Notes: generated from the sequence alone by a model not told the origin. Positions 47,841 to 56,783 are shown, counted from the first letter of the stretch. The stretch: 64,000 nt of DNA from Terracoccus sp. 273MFTsu3.1 (GCF_000383675.1 NZ_KB911822.1:372001-436000); one strand, 5' to 3'. A program made the numbers and translations.

Positions 47841-48629
47841 TCAGGCCGAGGCCATGCCCTCCGCGGACAGCTGGCGGCGCAGCTCGTCGAGCGTGCGCCG
47901 GAGCAGGCGGCTGACCTGCATCGCGCTGAGCCCCATGGACTCGGCGATCTCGGCCTGCGTCATGTCGCCGCCGAACCGGAGCTCGACGAGCTTCTGGTCC
48001 CGGGCGGGGAGCCGCCCGAGAGCGGTGCGCACGACGATGCCCTCGTCGAGGGCCGGGTCGGAGCCCGAGTCGCCGCGGGCGTCGAGCAGGTCGAGGACCG
48101 GGCGTCCGCCGTCCGCCGTCGTCGCGTCGAGGGAGGCGGGGCGCAGGTTGGTCGCCGCGACCTGGGCCTCCTTGACGGCATCGAGCGTGATGTCGAGCTC
48201 GTGGGCCAGCTCGCCGGCATCCGGGTCGTGGCCGAGCCGCTGCTCGAGCCGTGACCTCGTGTCGGTGACGAGCTGGCGTCGCTCCTGCAGCTCGCGAGGC
48301 GGGCGGACGAGCCAGCCGTGGTCACGGAAGTGGCGGCGGAGCTCACCGGTGATGGTGGGCGTCGCGTAGGCGCCGAACTCCGTCGGCTTGGACAGGTCGA
48401 ACCGCTGGAGTGCCTTGAGCAGTGCGAGGAACGCGACCTGCTCAAGGTCCTCTCGGTCCAGGCCCTTGCCCGAGTAGCGGTGGGCGAGAGAACGGGCGAG
48501 CGGCATGTGCAGCACGGTCACGGTCTCGAGGGCGGTGGCGCGCTCGGACGGCGAGTCCGAGGTGCGCAGGGTCTTGATGAGCTCTCTGGTTCGCGCATCC
48601 TTGCGCGGACCCACGGATGGGTCGGTCAT
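47841..48629 (-). CDS. SigB/SigF-type RNA polymerase sigma factor
   Basis: This 262-aa sigma-70 family protein has region 2 (LARSLAHRYSGKGLDREDLEQVAFLALLKALQRFD), region 3 (PPRELQERRQL...ELAHELDITLDAVKEA) and region 4 (ALGRLPARDQKLVELRFGGDMTQAEIAESMGLSAMQVSRLLRRTL). It belongs to the B/F/G stress group. No anti-sigma gene is adjacent, unlike many sigF loci, and the N-terminal part is short. GGAG precedes the ATG. I could not identify a self-type promoter. Confidence 0.92.
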   Translation of the reverse strand: MTDPSVGPRKDARTRELIKTLRTSDSPSERATALETVTVLHMPLARSLAHRYSGKGLDREDLEQVAFLALLKALQRFDLSKPTEFGAYATPTITGELRRHFRDHGWLVRPPRELQERRQLVTDTRSRLEQRLGHDPDAGELAHELDITLDAVKEAQVAATNLRPASLDATTADGGRPVLDLLDARGDSGSDPALDEGIVVRTALGRLPARDQKLVELRFGGDMTQAEIAESMGLSAMQVSRLLRRTLDELRRQLSAEGMASA

Positions 48630-48702
48630 TTCAACTCCGATGGATCGGATCCCCGATGCGGCGCTGGCTTGACCGACTACTAGTGACGCTAGGCCGTTGC
48701 CC

Positions 48703-48754
48703 GTATATACACAAGGTGGACTTCGCCCCCGTCAAGGGGTCCCGAGGTGTATAC
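48703..48754. promoter_or_regulatory. imperfect inverted repeat upstream of the sigma gene
   Basis: GTATATACAC (48703) and GTGTATAC (48747) face each other around a CCCCC/GGGG mini-stem in the 203-bp spacer. It is the most A/T-rich spot there and may be a regulator site. No gene is supported in the spacer. Confidence 0.3.
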
Positions 48755-48832
48755 GCGGGCGCGAGTGACGACGGCCCAGACGGTGTTCCCGGAGGTGTTC
48801 CCCACGGCGAGGGATGGGCCGTCTCGGAGCCG

Positions 48833-49696
48833 TCAGTGCGTGACGACGACGAGCGCCTCGAGAACGCGCCGGGCGATCTCCTCGTCCCCGGTGACGGTGT
48901 AGTGGATCTCGTCGACGCCGCGACGTCCGGCGGCTCGACGCGTGAGGGCGTCGGTCGTCAGGTGGATCGACGTGACGTCGAGCTGCTCCTCGCCCTCGGG
49001 TCGGTCATGACCGCTGAAGAGTGCTTCCCCGTAAGGGCGCCCGTCGTCACCGGTGATGATGCGCACGCCGCCACGCGCGACGACGGGACCGCTCACGTCG
49101 AGCACGACGGCGTGACCGGCGCCGATGCCAGCCACCCGCGAGGCGATGCGCGGGAGGGCGGCGAGGATGTCGGCGGTGAAGACCGCGGCACTCGCGGAGT
49201 CGAGGTTGCCGGGCCGGTCGAGGGCGGCACGGAGGTCCTGCTCGTGCACCCAGGCGTCGACGATCCGCCGGTGCAGGTGGTCGCCGAACGTCGTCTCCGG
49301 CCCGAAGAAACCGCCGATCACGGTGTCGATGTCGGCGTCCGACGCGCGAAGGTCGGCAACCCGTTGCGGGTGGAACTCGGCCAGCTCGGCCACGACCTCA
49401 CGTCCGGAGAGGCCGCGCCGGGCCTCGACGTCGACCTCGACGAAGCGGGCGAAGTCGCTGTGGACGTGCGGGTAGTCGGGAACCTCGACCTGCGGCCGAG
49501 GCATGCCGGCAAAGGACTTCTCGGCCCCGACGACGTGGGCGATCTGGTCCTTGACGGTCCAGCCGGGGCACTCGGTCTGGATCTCGAAGTCCTCGTCTCG
49601 GCAGGAGTGCCCGAGGTCGATGATCGACTGCACGGAGTGGTCGAACGCGTCGATCAGTCCGTTGCGGTCGTCTGGGGCGGCCGGGTGCATGGGCAT
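48833..49696 (-). CDS. DinB/mycothiol-dependent maleylpyruvate isomerase-like protein
   Basis: This 287-aa protein has an N-terminal MDMPI/DinB four-helix bundle with the metal histidines in CPGWTVKDQIAHVVGAE and RRIVDAWVHEQDLRAA. A C-terminal SCP2-like domain (GAGHAVVLDVSGPV... to the end) follows. Such proteins use mycothiol or an unknown thiol, and most are unassigned. MPMHPAAP at 49696 is chosen because TAGTCT lies 12 nt upstream. Confidence 0.85.
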   Translation of the reverse strand: MPMHPAAPDDRNGLIDAFDHSVQSIIDLGHSCRDEDFEIQTECPGWTVKDQIAHVVGAEKSFAGMPRPQVEVPDYPHVHSDFARFVEVDVEARRGLSGREVVAELAEFHPQRVADLRASDADIDTVIGGFFGPETTFGDHLHRRIVDAWVHEQDLRAALDRPGNLDSASAAVFTADILAALPRIASRVAGIGAGHAVVLDVSGPVVARGGVRIITGDDGRPYGEALFSGHDRPEGEEQLDVTSIHLTTDALTRRAAGRRGVDEIHYTVTGDEEIARRVLEALVVVTH

Positions 49697-49702
49697 GTCA
49701 TC

Positions 49703-49716
49703 AGACTACTTACCCT
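49703..49716. promoter_or_regulatory. back-to-back -10 boxes of two divergent leaderless genes
   Basis: TAGTCT on the reverse strand (49708-49703) serves the MDMPI gene at 49696. TACCCT on the forward strand (49711-49716) serves the CopD-CtaG gene at 49723. Each starts 12 nt from its start codon, and only 26 bp separate the two start codons. Confidence 0.55.
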
Positions 49717-49722
49717 TGAGGC

Positions 49723-51819
49723 ATGCCAACCCTGCAGCGAGATGGTCTCGCCGACCCGCGGACGGGCCCCGCCGCCCCGTCCTCCGGGCGCGTCGCGGTC
49801 GTCCTCGCCGCCGTCGTCGCGGTCGGTCTGCTGGCGAGCGTGGTCGCTGCCCGGTACACCGGCGCGGCCGCCCCCCTGCCCGGCGGCCTGACCGACGCGG
49901 GCCCGGTCGTCCGCTGGGCCCTCCCCCTCGTCCGCGTCGTCCACGACGTCGCCGCCTCGCTCACCATCGGCTCGCTCCTCCTCGCCGCCACGATGATTCC
50001 CGGCCGCACTCGCGCCGAGAGCGCGGCGCTCGACGAGCCACGCCGCGCCGCTGCCCTCCGGGTCGCCACCGCTGCGGCGTTCGTCTGGGCGCTCGCGGGG
50101 GCCGTCGGCGTCGTCTTCACGTTCGCCGACGCCGCGGGCATGCCGCTCGGCGACCCGCTCTTCGGAGGCAATCTCGCCGGGTCGGTGTGGTCGATCGAAC
50201 CGCTCCGGGTCGGGCTCATCAGCGCGGTCGCCGCGTTCGTCGTCGCCTCGGTCGCCGCTGTGGCTCGCTCTCGTGCGGTCGCGCTCGCGCTCACCGTCGT
50301 CTCGGCGTTCGGCGTGCTCGTCCTGGGCCTCGCGGGCCATGCCGGCGGGTCGGCCGACCACGAGACGGCTGTCAACGCGATCGCCGCCCACATGCTGAGT
50401 GCCGCAGTGTGGGTCGGTGGGCTCCTCGCGCTGATCGTGCTCCGTCGTCCCCTGGGTGGCGCGCTCGGCGTCGTCGCCCGTCGCTACTCGACCGTCGCCC
50501 TCTGGTGCTTCGTCACCCTCGGCGTCTCCGGCGTCATGTCGGCCACGACCCGGCTCGGCTCGTGGTCCGACCTCGCGACGCCCTACGGCGTCCTCGTCCT
50601 CGTCAAGGTCCTGGCCTTCGCGGTCCTGGGGCTCGCAGGCTTCTGGCACCGGCGCGTCACGCTCGACCGCATCGACGAGACCGGCACCTCGGGTGCCGGC
50701 ACTGCCGTCCCCGAGGGCTCGCGCAGGCTGCGGAGCCGGCTCTTCGTGCGGCTCGCGGTCGCCGAGACCCTCGTCATGGCGCTCGCGTTCGGCGTCGCGA
50801 CCGCGCTCGCGCGCAGCGAGCCCCCCGTTCCCGAGACGGTGGCCGACCCGAGCGCCGCCCTCTCGCTGACCGGCTATCCCGCTCCGCCCGCCCCCACGGC
50901 GATGTCGTGGCTCACGGCCTGGCGGGTCGAGTGGCTCTTCCTCGCCACGGGGCTGCTGGCGATCGGGCTCTACCTGGCCGGGGTCGTGCGCCTGCGCCGC
51001 CGTGGCGACGCCTGGCCGGTGATGCGCACCGTGAGCTGGGTCGTGGGCTGGGTCCTCTTCGTCTACGCCACCAACGGCGTGCTCGGCATCTATGGGCGCG
51101 TCGCCTTCTCGTGGCACATGACGCTGCACATGCTCGAGGCGATGGTCGTCCCGATCTTCCTCGTGCTCGGGGCGCCGGTGACGCTCGCGCTGCGCACCGT
51201 CCGGGGGCGCCGCGACGGCACCCTCGGCCCGCGCGAGATGCTTCTCTCGCTCATCCACTCGCGGTTCCTCGCCGTCGTCGGCAACCCGATCTTCGCGGCC
51301 GTCTTCTTCTTCATGAGCCTCGTCGTCTTCTACTGGACCGGCCTGTTCCAGCTGGCCCTGCAGACGCACACGGGGCACCTGCTCATGACCGCGCACTTCG
51401 TCCTCACGGGCTATCTCTTCGCGTGGGTGCTCGTCGGGGTCGACCCGGGCCCCAAGCGCTGGAGCCCTGCGCTGCGGCTCGTCGTGCTCTTCGCGACGAT
51501 CTCCTTCCACGCCTTCTTCGGCGTCGCGATGATCAGCGGCACGACGCTCCTCGGGGGCGACTTCTTCCCGACCGTCGCCATCCCGTGGGTCACCGACTCG
51601 CTCGCGGACCAGCGCTACGGCGGGGGTGTCGCGTGGGCCATCGGCGAGCTGCCGAGCCTCGTGCTCGCGCTCACGGTCGCGCTGCAGTGGTTCCGCACCG
51701 ACAGTGCGGAGTCGGTGCGCCAGGACCGTCGGGCCGACCGTGACGGCGACGCCGAGCTCACGGCATACAACGAGCGGCTGGCCGCGCTGGCCCGCCGCGA
51801 CGAGGGCTCGCGCCGCTGA
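49723..51819 (+). CDS. CopD-CtaG fusion membrane protein (copper / cytochrome oxidase assembly)
   Basis: This 698-aa protein has about 15-16 helices. The first half resembles CopD: ALPLVRVVHDVAASLTIGSLLLAA, AIAAHMLSAAVWVGGLLALIVL and the RYSTVALWCFVTLGVSG helix. The second half is a caa3-CtaG domain with FSWHMTLHMLEAMVVPIFLVLGAPVTLALR, THTGHLLMTAHFVLTGYLFAW and FHAFFGVAMISGTTLL, rich in membrane histidines and methionines for copper. Fused CopD-CtaG proteins are known in actinobacteria and are thought to deliver copper to cytochrome oxidase. Confidence 0.9.
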   Translation: MPTLQRDGLADPRTGPAAPSSGRVAVVLAAVVAVGLLASVVAARYTGAAAPLPGGLTDAGPVVRWALPLVRVVHDVAASLTIGSLLLAATMIPGRTRAESAALDEPRRAAALRVATAAAFVWALAGAVGVVFTFADAAGMPLGDPLFGGNLAGSVWSIEPLRVGLISAVAAFVVASVAAVARSRAVALALTVVSAFGVLVLGLAGHAGGSADHETAVNAIAAHMLSAAVWVGGLLALIVLRRPLGGALGVVARRYSTVALWCFVTLGVSGVMSATTRLGSWSDLATPYGVLVLVKVLAFAVLGLAGFWHRRVTLDRIDETGTSGAGTAVPEGSRRLRSRLFVRLAVAETLVMALAFGVATALARSEPPVPETVADPSAALSLTGYPAPPAPTAMSWLTAWRVEWLFLATGLLAIGLYLAGVVRLRRRGDAWPVMRTVSWVVGWVLFVYATNGVLGIYGRVAFSWHMTLHMLEAMVVPIFLVLGAPVTLALRTVRGRRDGTLGPREMLLSLIHSRFLAVVGNPIFAAVFFFMSLVVFYWTGLFQLALQTHTGHLLMTAHFVLTGYLFAWVLVGVDPGPKRWSPALRLVVLFATISFHAFFGVAMISGTTLLGGDFFPTVAIPWVTDSLADQRYGGGVAWAIGELPSLVLALTVALQWFRTDSAESVRQDRRADRDGDAELTAYNERLAALARRDEGSRR

Positions 51820-51839
51820 CCGCGCGGGCGGAGCGTCAC

Positions 51840-51857
51840 TACTACCCCATGTAGTAT
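51840..51857 (+). promoter_or_regulatory. palindromic operator overlapping a -10 box
   Basis: TACTAC-CCCAT-GTAGTA is a perfect inverted repeat. Its right arm overlaps TAGTAT (51852-51857), a strong -10 for the small Cys-rich gene. The arm sequence resembles BlaI/CopY-type operators, but no such repressor is in the window. Confidence 0.5.
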
Positions 51858-51875
51858 TGACGTCGAGGAGGCGAC

Positions 51876-52079
51876 ATGCCGCAGCGACCGTCCGACCCGA
51901 GGTGCCCGATCCGGCTCGGAGAGCCGTGCACGCTCTGCTTCCCGGGGGCGAGCGGTCCGCAGGACTGCGGCCTCGTCTACCTCGTCCGGAACGACCCGGA
52001 GCTGCGTGAGGAGCTCGCGGCACGACGCCGCGCGCGCCACGCGGCGCGGCTCAGCGCACCGGTTGTTGCAGCTCCGTGA
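51876..52079 (+). CDS. small four-cysteine protein (DUF6767-like)
   Basis: This 67-aa soluble protein has four cysteines in CPIRLGEPCTLCFPGASGPQDC, a likely metal site, then a helical Arg/Ala-rich tail. It looks like the actinobacterial DUF6767 group, from memory. GAGGAGG precedes the ATG. Its promoter carries a perfect operator. The last 29 bp overlap the end of the convergent GyrI-like gene. Confidence 0.7.
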   Translation: MPQRPSDPRCPIRLGEPCTLCFPGASGPQDCGLVYLVRNDPELREELAARRRARHAARLSAPVVAAP

Positions 52080-52512
52080 CCCAGGCGTCGGCGTCGTCCA
52101 TCGGCGTCTCGAGGTAGACCTCCCGACAGGGGCCGTATGCCGTGAGCCCCGTCGCGTCGACCTGCGTCGCGAGTGCCTGCCAGGTGTCCCCGATCGTCGC
52201 CATCGACCCGCGGTGGATCACCGTGACGGCCTGCGCGACGCCCGGCAGGTCGGCGACCTCGGCGCCCTCGACGTCGACGGCGTCCAGGGTCGTCGGCACC
52301 CCGACGCCCCACGTCGTGCCCTGGGCGTCGCCGTCGTACCAGGCGACCGACGGCGTGCGCGGCTGCACGCCGGCCGCCGAGAGGCCGCGGAGGAGCCGGT
52401 CGAACGCCGGCCCGATCGTCGCCCCCAGCTCGCCCACGTCGGCGACGCGGCCCGTCACCTGCGCCAGCCGGACGCCCGGCAGCTCCTTGGTCACGTACTC
52501 CAGCTCGGGCAT
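52051..52512 (-). CDS. GyrI-like / AraC effector-binding domain protein
   Basis: This 153-aa protein is a stand-alone effector-binding fold. MPELEYVTKELPGVRLAQVTGRV begins the first repeat, and the second half has ADLPGVAQAVTVIHRGSMATIGDTWQALATQV and YGPCREVYLE, with the conserved glutamate near the end. GGAGGG precedes ATG 52512. Upstream in frame, about 15 codons read RLQAIEARLRTVEKEGT, like the linker helix of MerR regulators that carry this domain, so the gene may be a MerR that lost its DNA-binding part. Confidence 0.82.
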   Translation of the reverse strand: MPELEYVTKELPGVRLAQVTGRVADVGELGATIGPAFDRLLRGLSAAGVQPRTPSVAWYDGDAQGTTWGVGVPTTLDAVDVEGAEVADLPGVAQAVTVIHRGSMATIGDTWQALATQVDATGLTAYGPCREVYLETPMDDADAWVTELQQPVR

Positions 52513-52730
52513 GGTGCCCTCCTTCTCGACGGTTCGGAGTCTCGCCTCGATGGCCTGCAGACGGGCCGGTCGGCGGCACTCCCGTGAGCCGGGGCGAACT
52601 CTCCGATGTTCACCACGATGACCATGGTCTACGGCCGACACGGTGTGAGGGTCAACCCCTCGGGTCGGCGGGGTGCCCGCGTGACGGGACCGCGGACCCG
52701 GCACCGGCTCGACCGTGTGAGAGTTGGACC

Positions 52731-53537
52731 ATGAAGGTTGCGCTCATCCAGCTGGCCTACGGTGACGACGAGTCGGTCGCGGACCGCACCGCCCGCGTCG
52801 TGGATCTCGTGCGGGCCCAGGCCGGCCATGACCTCGTGGTCCTCCCGGAGCTGTGGCCGGCCGGTGGCTTCGACTACACCGCGTGGGACGAGCGGGCGCA
52901 GTCCGTCGACGGACCCGTGGCCCAGGCGCTCTCGGCCGCCGCCCGTGAGGCCCGGGTCACGCTGCACGGCGGCTCGATCGTCGAACGGGCCGAGCCCGCC
53001 GAGCCCGGCGGCCGAGGGCTCTGGAACACCAGCCTCGTCTTCTCGCCGGACGGCGACCTCGTCGCGACGTATCGCAAGATCCACCGCTTCGGCTTCGGCG
53101 AGGGCGAGCCGACGCTCATGGAAGCCGGAGAGGACCTCGTCGTCGTCGACGTCCCCGTCGCCGATGGTGGGACGGTGCCCGTCGGGCTCTCCACCTGCTA
53201 CGACCTGCGCTTCCCGGAGCTCTACCGGCGTCTGCTCGACCAGGGCGCCGAGGTCTTCGTCATCCCGGCGGCCTGGCCGCGCAGGCGGGTCGCGCACTGG
53301 ACCCTGCTCGGCCAGGCGCGTGCGGTCGAGGACCAGTGCGTCGTGCTCCAGTGCAACACCGCCGGCACGCACGCCCGCCACGAGATGGGTGGTCACTCGC
53401 AGGTCGTCGACGCGACCGGGAAGGTTCTGGCCGCCGCCGGCCTTGACGAGGAGGTGCTGAGCATCGACATCGACACCGCGGCGACGCCGGAGTGGCGCCG
53501 CACCTTCCCCGTCCTGACCGACCGGAGGCTCTCGTGA
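52731..53537 (+). CDS. carbon-nitrogen hydrolase (nitrilase / omega-amidase-like)
   Basis: This 268-aa nitrilase-fold amidohydrolase has the catalytic triad visible: Glu in VVLPELW near 41, Lys in YRKIHRFGFGEGEP near 110, Cys in STCYDLRFPE near 149. The pattern is closest to omega-amidase/Nit2-like enzymes, but the amide substrate is not determined. GAGAGT lies 12 nt before the ATG. The next gene overlaps its stop as GTGA. Confidence 0.9.
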   Translation: MKVALIQLAYGDDESVADRTARVVDLVRAQAGHDLVVLPELWPAGGFDYTAWDERAQSVDGPVAQALSAAAREARVTLHGGSIVERAEPAEPGGRGLWNTSLVFSPDGDLVATYRKIHRFGFGEGEPTLMEAGEDLVVVDVPVADGGTVPVGLSTCYDLRFPELYRRLLDQGAEVFVIPAAWPRRRVAHWTLLGQARAVEDQCVVLQCNTAGTHARHEMGGHSQVVDATGKVLAAAGLDEEVLSIDIDTAATPEWRRTFPVLTDRRLS

Positions 53538-55420
53538 CGCCCGGCGGCGGGGTCGAGACCGCCTCGCTGCGCGCCCGCGTCAAGGTCCGGGCGCCCGAGC
53601 TCGTCGGCCGCGGCTGGCTCAACACCGGCGGACGGTCGCTGTCTCTCGCCGACCTGCGCGGTCGCGTCGTCGTCCTCGACTTCTGGACCTTCTGCTGCGT
53701 CAACTGCCTCCACGTGCTCGACGAGCTGCGGCCCGTCGAGGCCCAGTTCCCCGACGCGCTGACGATCATCGGCGTCCACTCGCCGAAGTTCGAGCACGAG
53801 GCCGACGCCGACGCGCTGGCCGCCGCCGTCGAGCGGTATGCCGTCCACCACCCCGTGCTCGACGACCCCGAGCTCGTGACGTGGAAGGCGTATGCCGCCC
53901 GCGCGTGGCCCACGCTCGTCGTGCTGGACCCCGAGGGCTACGTCGTCGCGTCGATGTCGGGGGAGGGCCACGGCCCGGGTCTCGCCTCCCTCGTCACGGA
54001 GCTCGTCGAGGAGCACCGCGCCAAGGGCACGCTCCAGCCCGGCGACGATCCCTACGTCCCGCCGCCGTCTCCGGACACCGCGCTGCGCTTCCCCGGCAAG
54101 GCCGTCGCCCTGCCCGACGGGTCGTTCGTCGTCAGTGACACGGCGGACCACGAGGTCGTGCACCTCGAGGACGACCTCGAGACCGAGCGGGCCCGATGGG
54201 GCGGCAAGGGCGTCCTCAACGAACCGCAAGGGGTCCTGCTCGCGACGCCCGACGTGGCCGAGCGGCTCGGCATCGACCTCCTCGTCGCGGACTCCGTCAA
54301 CCACCAGGTCAAGGGAATCCGCTTCTCCGACGGCTCGATCCACGTCGTGGCCGGCACGGGGGACCAGCTGCGCGAACGCACCGGCGGCGGGCCCGCCCTC
54401 GAGCAGGCGCTCTCGACCCCGTGGGACCTCGCCTGGCTCGGCGACCGGCTCGTCATCGCGATGGCGGGCACGCACCAGCTGTGGGCCTGGACCCCCGGCA
54501 AGACCCTCGAGGAGGGTCGCGTCGAGGTCGTCGGTGGCACGTCCAACGAGGGGCTCGTGGACGGAGCGGCACCCGAGGCGTGGTTCGCCCAGCCGTCCGG
54601 TCTCGCGACCTCTGCCTCCGGCGACCGCGTCTGGGTGGCCGACTCCGAGACCTCCGCGCTGCGGTCCGTGACGGTCGGCGCCGACGGCGGACTCGTCGTC
54701 GAGACCCACGTCGGCACGGGCCTCTTCGACTTCGGTCACCGGGACGGCGACGCCGCCGACGCGCTGCTCCAGCACCCGCTCGGCGTCACCGAGCTGCCCG
54801 ACGGCTCGGTCGCCGTCAGCGACACGTACAACGGCGCCGTCCGACGCTTCGACCCCGTGACGGGCCAGGTGTCGACCTTGGCCCAGGGACTCGCCGAGCC
54901 GAGCGACGCCGTCGTCGAGCACGACCCCGAGACCGGCGAGGTGCGCCTCGTCGTCGTCGAGTCCGCTGCCCATCGCCTCATCCGCGTGGCCCTGCCCGAG
55001 GCCGCGCAGCGCGTCGAGGGTCCCGCCCACCGCACCCAGCGGCCTCCGACTCCCTTGCCCGCCGGGGAGGTCGCCCTCGAGGTGACGTTCGTGCCGCCGA
55101 CGGGGCAGAAGCTCGACCTGCGCTGGGGCGACCCGACGCGCCTCAACGTGTCCGCGACGCCCGATGCGCTCCTCGTCTCCGGGGCCGGGCGGGCCGAGGG
55201 CCTGACCCGGACGCTCGTCCTGCGTGACGGCATCGGGTCGGGCACGCTGCACATCTCCGTGCAGGCCGCCGCGTGCGACGGCGACCCCGAGACGGGCGAG
55301 GTTCCCGAGCACGCCGCGTGCCACCTCTTCCAGCAGGACTGGGGGATCCCGGTCACCCTCGACCCGACCGCCGATGCCACACTGACTCTCGACCTCCGCG
55401 GGGTCCAGGCCGGAAGCTAG
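53534..55420 (+). CDS. NHL-repeat thioredoxin-like protein (NHLRC2-type)
   Basis: This 628-aa protein has an N-terminal TlpA-like thioredoxin domain with active site WTFCCVNC (Cys55, Cys58), followed by an NHL beta-propeller (PDGSFVVSDTADHEVV, LNEPQGVLL, ADSVNHQVKGI, QHPLGVTELPDGSVAVSDTYNGAVRRFDP) and a C-terminal beta domain. This is the architecture of NHLRC2. The client is unknown. No signal peptide is seen, so it should be cytoplasmic. Start GTG 53534 overlaps the hydrolase stop. Confidence 0.9.
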   Translation: MTPGGGVETASLRARVKVRAPELVGRGWLNTGGRSLSLADLRGRVVVLDFWTFCCVNCLHVLDELRPVEAQFPDALTIIGVHSPKFEHEADADALAAAVERYAVHHPVLDDPELVTWKAYAARAWPTLVVLDPEGYVVASMSGEGHGPGLASLVTELVEEHRAKGTLQPGDDPYVPPPSPDTALRFPGKAVALPDGSFVVSDTADHEVVHLEDDLETERARWGGKGVLNEPQGVLLATPDVAERLGIDLLVADSVNHQVKGIRFSDGSIHVVAGTGDQLRERTGGGPALEQALSTPWDLAWLGDRLVIAMAGTHQLWAWTPGKTLEEGRVEVVGGTSNEGLVDGAAPEAWFAQPSGLATSASGDRVWVADSETSALRSVTVGADGGLVVETHVGTGLFDFGHRDGDAADALLQHPLGVTELPDGSVAVSDTYNGAVRRFDPVTGQVSTLAQGLAEPSDAVVEHDPETGEVRLVVVESAAHRLIRVALPEAAQRVEGPAHRTQRPPTPLPAGEVALEVTFVPPTGQKLDLRWGDPTRLNVSATPDALLVSGAGRAEGLTRTLVLRDGIGSGTLHISVQAAACDGDPETGEVPEHAACHLFQQDWGIPVTLDPTADATLTLDLRGVQAGS

Positions 55421-55423
55421 CCG

Positions 55424-56356
55424 GTGCAACCCGTCCGGCAGGTCGTGACGAGACCAGCGGACGACAAGGCGGCACACGTGGCACGACAGGCATCAGGCGG
55501 CGGTGGACGCTCCGTCCTCTCGGCGGTGTGCGGGCTGCTGGCCATCGTGCTGCTGCCCGTGTCGCTCGTCGGCTTCTGGGCGTCGGTCATGCTGACGCGC
55601 ACCGACGTCTTCGTCGAGGAGCTGCGGCCGGTCGTCACCAAGCCCCAGGTCCAGGAGGCCCTCACCGACGGCGTCGTCCAGGGCGTCCTCGGTGCGGTCC
55701 AGCTCCAGCCGGCGATCGAGAAGGCCCTCGAGGCGCCGATCCGGACGCAGGCCGCAGCCCTCGTCGCGAGCCCTCAGGTCACCACGGCCTGGGCCACCGG
55801 GATCCGGGCGCTCCACACCCAGTTCATCGCCGTCATGGAGGGTCGCGCCGACACGAAGCTCGACGACCAGGGGCGTGTCTCGGTGCGCCTGACGATCCCG
55901 GTCCCGGCCCTGACGTCGACGCTCGAGCAGGCCGGGGTCCCCGACGCCGGGTCGATCGCGCCCGTCGTGACGATTCCCCTCGTCAAGGCCACCGACCTGC
56001 AGAAGGCGCAGGCGGCATACCGCATCGCCGACGCGTGGGGCCCGTGGGGGCCACTCGTCGTGGGTGCCCTGGCGCTGCTGTCGATCGCGCTCGCGCGGCG
56101 CTGGCGCACGGCGACCACGCTCGTCGCCATCGGCTGGATCGCGACCGCCCTCGCGCTCGCCCTCGTCCTCATGGTGTCGCGCGAGCCGCTCATGCGTCGC
56201 GTCGACCCCGAGGTGGCGCGCACCATCGCCGACGCCGCCTACGGCCTGGCGGCGCGCAACCTCTACTACGAGATCGCGATCGCCGTCGGTGTCGGGGTCG
56301 TCATGCTCGTCGTCTCGGCCGTGTCGCTCGCGTTCGGGCGTCGCCGCTCCCGCTGA
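55424..56356 (+). CDS. membrane protein with extracellular domain, unknown
   Basis: This 310-aa protein has a basic N-terminus, then helix 1 (VLSAVCGLLAIVLLPVSLVGFWASVML). An outside domain of about 150 residues follows, with VFVEELRPVVTKPQVQEALTDGVVQ and QLQPAIEKALEAPIRTQAAALVASPQV. Three C-terminal helices complete it. The layout is common in actinobacterial proteins of unknown function. The GTG at 55424 is four bases after the previous stop, which suggests the same operon. Confidence 0.7.
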   Translation: MQPVRQVVTRPADDKAAHVARQASGGGGRSVLSAVCGLLAIVLLPVSLVGFWASVMLTRTDVFVEELRPVVTKPQVQEALTDGVVQGVLGAVQLQPAIEKALEAPIRTQAAALVASPQVTTAWATGIRALHTQFIAVMEGRADTKLDDQGRVSVRLTIPVPALTSTLEQAGVPDAGSIAPVVTIPLVKATDLQKAQAAYRIADAWGPWGPLVVGALALLSIALARRWRTATTLVAIGWIATALALALVLMVSREPLMRRVDPEVARTIADAAYGLAARNLYYEIAIAVGVGVVMLVVSAVSLAFGRRRSR

Positions 56357-56453
56357 CCCGGACCGTCGACGCCGGGATCGTGACGGTTCGCCGACCTGCG
56401 GGTATGTGACCCGCAGGTACGCGTCCAGGGCGTACCCCAGCCAAGGAGACCTC

Positions 56454-56747
56454 ATGGGTATCGGACTCGGGATCTTCCTGCTCGTCGTCGGCGCGATCTT
56501 CTACTTCACGAACATCGACTCCAGCGTCCTCAACCTGAGCAGCAGCACGGGCAACACGATCGGGATCATCCTCATGGTGGCCGGCGCGCTCGCGATCATC
56601 CTCGCGCTCGTCCTCAACGCCCAGCGCGCGCGCACCCAGCACACGGTCGTCACGGAGCGCCGTGGCGCTCCCGACGTCGTCGAGCGCCGGGTCGCCGGTG
56701 ACGAGGTCGTCGAGCGTCGCGTCGAGCACCGCGACGGCACCGTCTAG
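56454..56747 (+). CDS. small membrane protein, DUF6458-like
   Basis: This 97-aa protein has two helices: MGIGLGIFLLVVGAIFYF and GIILMVAGALAIILALVL, separated by a polar TNIDSSVLNLSSSTG loop. A charged tail repeats VVERRV three times. AAGGAG precedes the ATG. The family assignment (DUF6458) is from memory of the N-terminus. Confidence 0.75.
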   Translation: MGIGLGIFLLVVGAIFYFTNIDSSVLNLSSSTGNTIGIILMVAGALAIILALVLNAQRARTQHTVVTERRGAPDVVERRVAGDEVVERRVEHRDGTV

Positions 56748-56783
56748 CACCGTCGAAGGGCCACGAACGGCCCCTCAACCGTC

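Noticed and set aside
48833-49696. DNA-damage protein, suggested by the DinB name
   Set aside because: The DinB superfamily here is the thiol/metal four-helix bundle and not the DNA polymerase. The motifs fit MDMPI-like proteins.
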